A stretch of DNA of 25,054 nucleotides. Source: Smittium culicis (Eukaryota > Kickxellomycota > Harpellomycetes > Harpellales > Legeriomycetaceae). Of this stretch, positions 21,682 to 25,054 are shown piece after piece; position 1 is the first letter of the stretch, and the number at the start of each line of letters is the position of its first letter. The stretch spans positions 1 through 25,054 of the forward strand of contig LSSN01005131.1 in the NCBI GenBank assembly GCA_001970855.1. The letters are read 5' to 3'. Under the pieces are notes generated by a model that was not told the DNA's origin, made no database searches, and saw only the letters and a program-made list of their open reading frames with translations. Made by a program: the position numbers and the translations under genes.

Positions 21682-21877
21682 TTAACCCATTCCCGGGCGA
21701 TTGACTATTTTTGACTCGCGGAATACAGCCAACAGTGTTCAATTAAAATAATTTAATTCTGAGGCTTAAAGAATTATTTGTATATTGCAAAAAAACAGCA
21801 AATAGTTATTTTCATTTTAATTATAAGCGAATCAATAAATTCGCTCTTTTAAAGAGTGATGGACGGGAAAGGGTTAA
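21682..21877 (+). mobile_element. MITE copy 2, TTAA-flanked (piggyBac-like ends)
   Basis: A 196-bp non-coding element bounded by TTAA at 21682-21685 and 21874-21877. The left end is TTAACCCATTCCCGGGCG. The right end, on the minus strand, is TTAACCCTTTCCCGTCC, so the terminal 14 bases are inverted repeats with one mismatch. Both ends match the copy at 6800-6999, including the subterminal block with CTATTTTTGA and the right-hand ATCACTCTTTAAA (minus strand). The interior is AT-rich and diverged. No protein is encoded. Confidence 0.7.
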
Positions 21878-22082
21878 TGAATTTACTCTTATAATACGCC
21901 AATCAAATATATTTGAGATAAAAGCTTGGAAAATATTAACCATTTCCTGTTCAACTCTCTTTAAAAAATTGAATTTAATTATTCGCCAGTATTTTATAAA
22001 CAGTTTTATTATTTGCTGCCACTCTTCAGCAGACGAATAATTATACTTATCTCGAAAATATATTTTATCAATTGAATTCACT

Positions 22083-22131
22083 GGCTATATTTGGTGGATC
22101 AAAAATAGCCTACCGCCCATGAAAGGGGAAA
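22083..22131 (-). repeat. Inverted left-end fragment of the same MITE family
   Basis: Read on the minus strand from 22131, the sequence CCCCTTTCATGGGCGGTAGG, then CTATTTTTGATCCACCAAA and TATAGCC, follows the left end of MITE copies 1 and 2 at roughly 70-80% identity by eye. It points inward toward copy 2, so 21682-22131 also has the form of an inverted-repeat unit of about 450 bp. The TTAA has decayed and no partner end was found, so it may be a solo fragment. Confidence 0.55.
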
Positions 22132-22629
22132 GCATCTATTAGCTTACTTCGTATTTACAGCTGGCGCTATCAAATAATCTAACTCGATAACCATAAAGAA
22201 GTATTAAGAAAAATGGATTGATTTCAACCTTTTTTATGGGATTAAACCCTAATAACAAAAAACCATCATATCATTGCATAAGGGAGATCATTTCGAGGAA
22301 TAGAACTTTATTAAAAATTTCCTTATCATTTTTACTTATATTTTGATATATTTTGAGAAAGTATAATCGAATTAATTCTCTAATACGACCAATAGATTTA
22401 TCTAGTTCATGTAAGCAAATAGAATTTCGAAGAGAAATAGCTACGTTTCTTTCGAGAATATCCCATATGTGCCTGATATTTTAAACAGCTAAAACTTCAA
22501 GTAAATAAATAAAATAAAATATGTATCAATTAAAACAAAAATAATTAATCTAGTTATAATCAGCTTATTAAATAATGGTGATTTAGAGATATTTCAGTTG
22601 TATAATCCTGGTTATAATTGCCATTAGCC
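22132..22629. other. AT-rich intergenic region
   Basis: Stop-rich sequence with no supported ORF, RNA gene or repeat seen beyond short A/T runs. Confidence 0.45.
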
Positions 22630-23190
22630 TAAATTTATACTAGTATAACTCCGAAGATAGAGGCCTCCTTAGGAGCTAAATACCTTGGTGCAGTTTAGGG
22701 ATTTGGGCGGTCCATTTTTCAAAGCGCGCTATGCTAAAACTCCACATAGATTTACGCTGCTCTTAGTCTTCATACTAGATTAAATTATCAGTTAATCATG
22801 ACGTGCACCACCCCGAAATGGTAAGAATCGACTTTTTTTTTTTTTTATTTGCAGCAACAGACAATCTCTGTGCAAAAGTCCAACTTTCGTGCAGCAATAC
22901 GAATATCAGCCGTCTATCAGATTATTGTTGCAGAGCCGGGTCGGCTATTCCCACATTTGGGTGGAATTATGCTTTTTTTTTATCAATTCTGTTAGATACA
23001 GGCTCTGACTTTAGGAGCTCAGCGATCTAAACGAGTTCAATTTTTTTTTTATTTAGCTGGATCGAGTCTAGTTCTATGGCTGATTGTAACCTCAGCCATC
23101 CAGACCATCTGAGTCAATACCTGCGCATAACATAGCAGACATACGAATGGACGTCATTAGCTTTGGGCACGCAGCTGGCAGAACAGCTGG
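22630..23190. other. GC-richer island, probable mobile-element relic
   Basis: Base composition rises visibly above the surrounding AT-rich DNA, as it does over the LINE relic at the left end of the window. Three long oligo(T) runs interrupt it (about 22832-22846, 22973-22982 and 23041-23050). A 75-codon plus-strand reading frame at 22803-23030 ends with LLDTGSDFRSSAI, which resembles the active-site turn of retroelement aspartic proteases (DTG/DTGS). The flanks do not extend the match, so this is a hint only. No intact gene is present. Confidence 0.3.
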
Positions 23191-24016
23191 GGAAATCATT
23201 TGTATTATTGATGTTTTTTTTAATGCTTTGCATTAACTTTTGTACTTTTTCTAGATAATCTAATTTTTTGCATAGTTTCTAGTTTATTGAAAATACCAAT
23301 AAGCTTATGTATAAAGAAAAGGTTATCGATTTAACCATTTATTGAAACTAGCTACACTTTTAGTTTATCAGCAGATATAAAAATTCCTTCATAGTTGCAT
23401 TGATATTACACTTTATTAAGTAGTTATGATTACATCTTAAATTTACTAAGCTTCTAGCTTTATACCAAGATAATTGATTAAACATAGGCTTTATTAAATT
23501 TTTTTGAGGTGAAAAAATAAAGTTTATAATACAAGGGCCAATCATCGCTTTGAATTGAAATAATATTAGCTTCAAAATTATTCATATCGCAAATTGATCA
23601 CTATTATCGAGTAGATGATATATTTCAGTTTTTAAACTTTTAGAAAATTTAAATTAAAACATCCTTTAATTGGGAATTTAATTCGTTTCTATTACATGTA
23701 TTAATATCGATCAATTTAATTTTTAACACTTTTTATATCGACATTACATTACGTTAAATAACTATTCATTATTATTACTAGATTGAAATATCTTGATGTA
23801 TTTTATATAGCTTAATTAATACAATCGACTAAAATACGCTATTATATTTAACTTTAATTATAAATTTTCATTGATACAGTATGACAATGTTATTAGAGTA
23901 TTTATTCAAAAATAAATTAAGATATGATATATAATTTATAATATAATTCCAATTTTTTGTATAAGCACGCTTTAAAATATAGTTTAGAGGCCTTCGAAGA
24001 ATCGCTTTTTATATCA
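23191..24016. other. AT-rich intergenic region downstream of the ATPase gene
   Basis: No supported gene. The 71-codon minus-strand frame at 23360-23575 lacks any recognisable domain and is probably chance. This stretch should contain the 3' untranslated region of the ATPase gene. Confidence 0.5.
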
Positions 24017-25054
24017 TTATACTTTACTTCCTCGTGTAGACCAAATTGTCGGATACATTTGTAATCCAGCAATTTCTGGATTCATTTTCATAGGTCTATA
24101 CTTCCTTAGAACCAATATTCTAATTGACGCATAAAGCAGTACAATAATTCCAAATCCGAATAGTGGTAACCACCATACAGGTGACAATGTATAGCTTGTG
24201 TTGAATATGGAGTTAAATGGTGGTGTGTATGCAACTATAAAACATACAGTTGCTCCCCCAAAAATAGAATAGAATGTTGCTTTGTTTTTGAATGCAAATT
24301 TTCCAAAAGGCAAATAATACTTTGCTTTGCATGCAAACAAATTAAATGATTGAAGTATGAATATACCTATATAATATGCAGAGCTAGCTTCTGATGAGTA
24401 TTGAACCTGTTGTTTTCCGTTAATAATTGTTCCGTTGTTTAATTTATAGTCAGGAGAAGAATCTGTGAAGTATTTGTTAGCCTTAGCCATATTTCTTACA
24501 TCTGAAAGAGACATTCCATGAGAATTCAATACTAGCCCCCAAGTAACGAGACAACCAATAGTAATTATTGATCCCATTTCTACATAAGAATACATCAGTA
24601 AATCACCATCGATCAACTTTTCTCCTATAGTCTCATCAGTAAGGTCCAACCAAAAGTTTTTAGTAAACGGTTTTTTAATAGTACTCAAATATTTTTGGAT
24701 GCCATGACTTTCTTTAATCTCGCCAGTTTCTGGATCGATATCATTAGAGTGTCTAGCTTTTCTCTCTCTAAGTATTTGAATCGAGCGAGATGTAACAGGG
24801 TTTCTAGGAATTTCAGTCATCAAGCCATCTCTAGATTCTACAGGTTCCCATGCAAAGGATAAAGAATTAAAAAGTTCAAACCCTAAATCTATTAGTATGA
24901 TTTGTAAAGCGCCCAAAATCGTAGGGAATGGCACAAGAATTGTAAGTAGCTGTGGGATTACTTCAGGGATTGAGTGAGAAACAGTATACCTTATAGACTT
25001 TTTAATATTTGCGAAAATCAATCTTCCTTCTTCCACGCCGTTAATTGTACTTGA
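24017..25054 (-). CDS. P-type IIC cation ATPase (Na+/K+- or H+/K+-ATPase alpha-like), C-terminal part
   Basis: The reading frame is open at the right edge, so the gene starts outside the window; 345 residues are visible, covering the end of the hinge and M5-M10. SSTINGVEEGRLIFANIKKS matches the conserved hinge just before M5 in alpha subunits. M5 reads YTVSHSIPEVIPQLL and M6 IILIDLGFELFNSLSFAWEP. Later hydrophobic segments are MGSIITIGCLVTWGLVL (M7), AYYIGIFILQSFNLFACK (M8), FYSIFGGATVCFIVAYTP (M9) and WWLPLFGFGIIVLLYASI (M10), followed by a basic tail. At the cation sites, relative to animal Na+/K+-ATPase numbering, Tyr771, Glu779 and Asp804 are kept, but Ser775 aligns to His, Asn776 to Ser and Asp808 to Glu. 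The M7-M8 loop is long and Asn/Ser-rich. The family assignment is firm; the transported ions are not determinable from this part. No intron is visible in this segment. Confidence 0.9.
   Translation of the reverse strand, partial: SSTINGVEEGRLIFANIKKSIRYTVSHSIPEVIPQLLTILVPFPTILGALQIILIDLGFELFNSLSFAWEPVESRDGLMTEIPRNPVTSRSIQILRERKARHSNDIDPETGEIKESHGIQKYLSTIKKPFTKNFWLDLTDETIGEKLIDGDLLMYSYVEMGSIITIGCLVTWGLVLNSHGMSLSDVRNMAKANKYFTDSSPDYKLNNGTIINGKQQVQYSSEASSAYYIGIFILQSFNLFACKAKYYLPFGKFAFKNKATFYSIFGGATVCFIVAYTPPFNSIFNTSYTLSPVWWLPLFGFGIIVLLYASIRILVLRKYRPMKMNPEIAGLQMYPTIWSTRGSKV

Noticed and set aside
21821..22081. Minus-strand ORF of 86 codons between the MITE ends, considered as a transposase remnant
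   Set aside because: No transposase motif is visible, it starts inside the MITE, and the composition fits chance.
22693..22729. GGGCGGTCCATTTTTCAAA as a fourth MITE end
   Set aside because: Only the GGGCGGT and T-run parts match; there is no TTAA and the subterminal block does not align.
22821..22854. A 35-nt GTAAGA...TTGCAG interval as an intron
   Set aside because: Far shorter than the other introns (74 bp or more), ends CAG rather than TAG, and joins no recognised coding frame.
1..25054. tRNA, rRNA or CRISPR features
   Set aside because: No B-box-like GTTCGANTC context, no rRNA-like sequence and no regularly spaced repeats were found by eye on either strand.

Overview
This is an AT-rich eukaryotic nuclear segment with spliced, compact genes. 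Nine introns can be placed by joining reading frames. They are 74-169 bp, all begin GTA and all end TAG. The gene content is a KIN1/MARK-type kinase with a KA1-like tail, a type IIC cation ATPase, mitochondrial BCKDH E1-beta, MTHFS, a CABLES-like cyclin and small secreted Cys-rich proteins. With the low GC, the short introns and a non-LTR retrotransposon relic, this suggests an early-diverging fungus, perhaps an AT-rich zoopagomycete such as a Harpellales-type insect-gut fungus. The taxonomic guess is inference only.

Layout from left to right: (1) 1-1760, a GC-richer decayed LINE copy with endonuclease and the start of the reverse transcriptase, broken by in-frame stops. (2) 1761-5730, AT-rich and gene-poor. 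(3) 5840-6091, a small secreted cationic six-Cys protein. (4) 6800-6999, a MITE with TTAA ends. (5) 7186-8421 (+), a six-exon MTHFS. (6) 8643-10018 (-), a three-exon BCKDHB, tail to tail with MTHFS. (7) 10019-13280, AT-rich and gene-poor. (8) 13437-13712, a second six-Cys protein, paralogous to the first. (9) 13946-18882 (-), a two-exon kinase of about 1610 residues. (10) 20049-21507 (-), a two-exon CABLES-like cyclin. (11) 21682-22131, a second MITE copy and an inverted end of the same family. (12) 22630-23190, a GC-richer island, probably a mobile-element relic. (13) 24017 to the right edge (-), the C-terminal third of a Na+/K+- or H+/K+-like P-type ATPase.

The housekeeping genes do not form one pathway. 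MTHFS serves folate recycling, BCKDHB serves branched-chain amino-acid catabolism in mitochondria, the kinase and cyclin-like protein are regulatory, and the ATPase is a membrane pump. The less ordinary content is threefold. First, there is a pair of secreted, strongly basic Cys-scaffold proteins with matching TATA-box promoters. Second, a TTAA-flanked MITE family sits within 200 bp upstream of two start codons. Third, two tiny poly(T)-AACGG insertions are flanked by perfect 14-16 bp direct repeats, which look like extremely 5'-truncated retrotransposition events.
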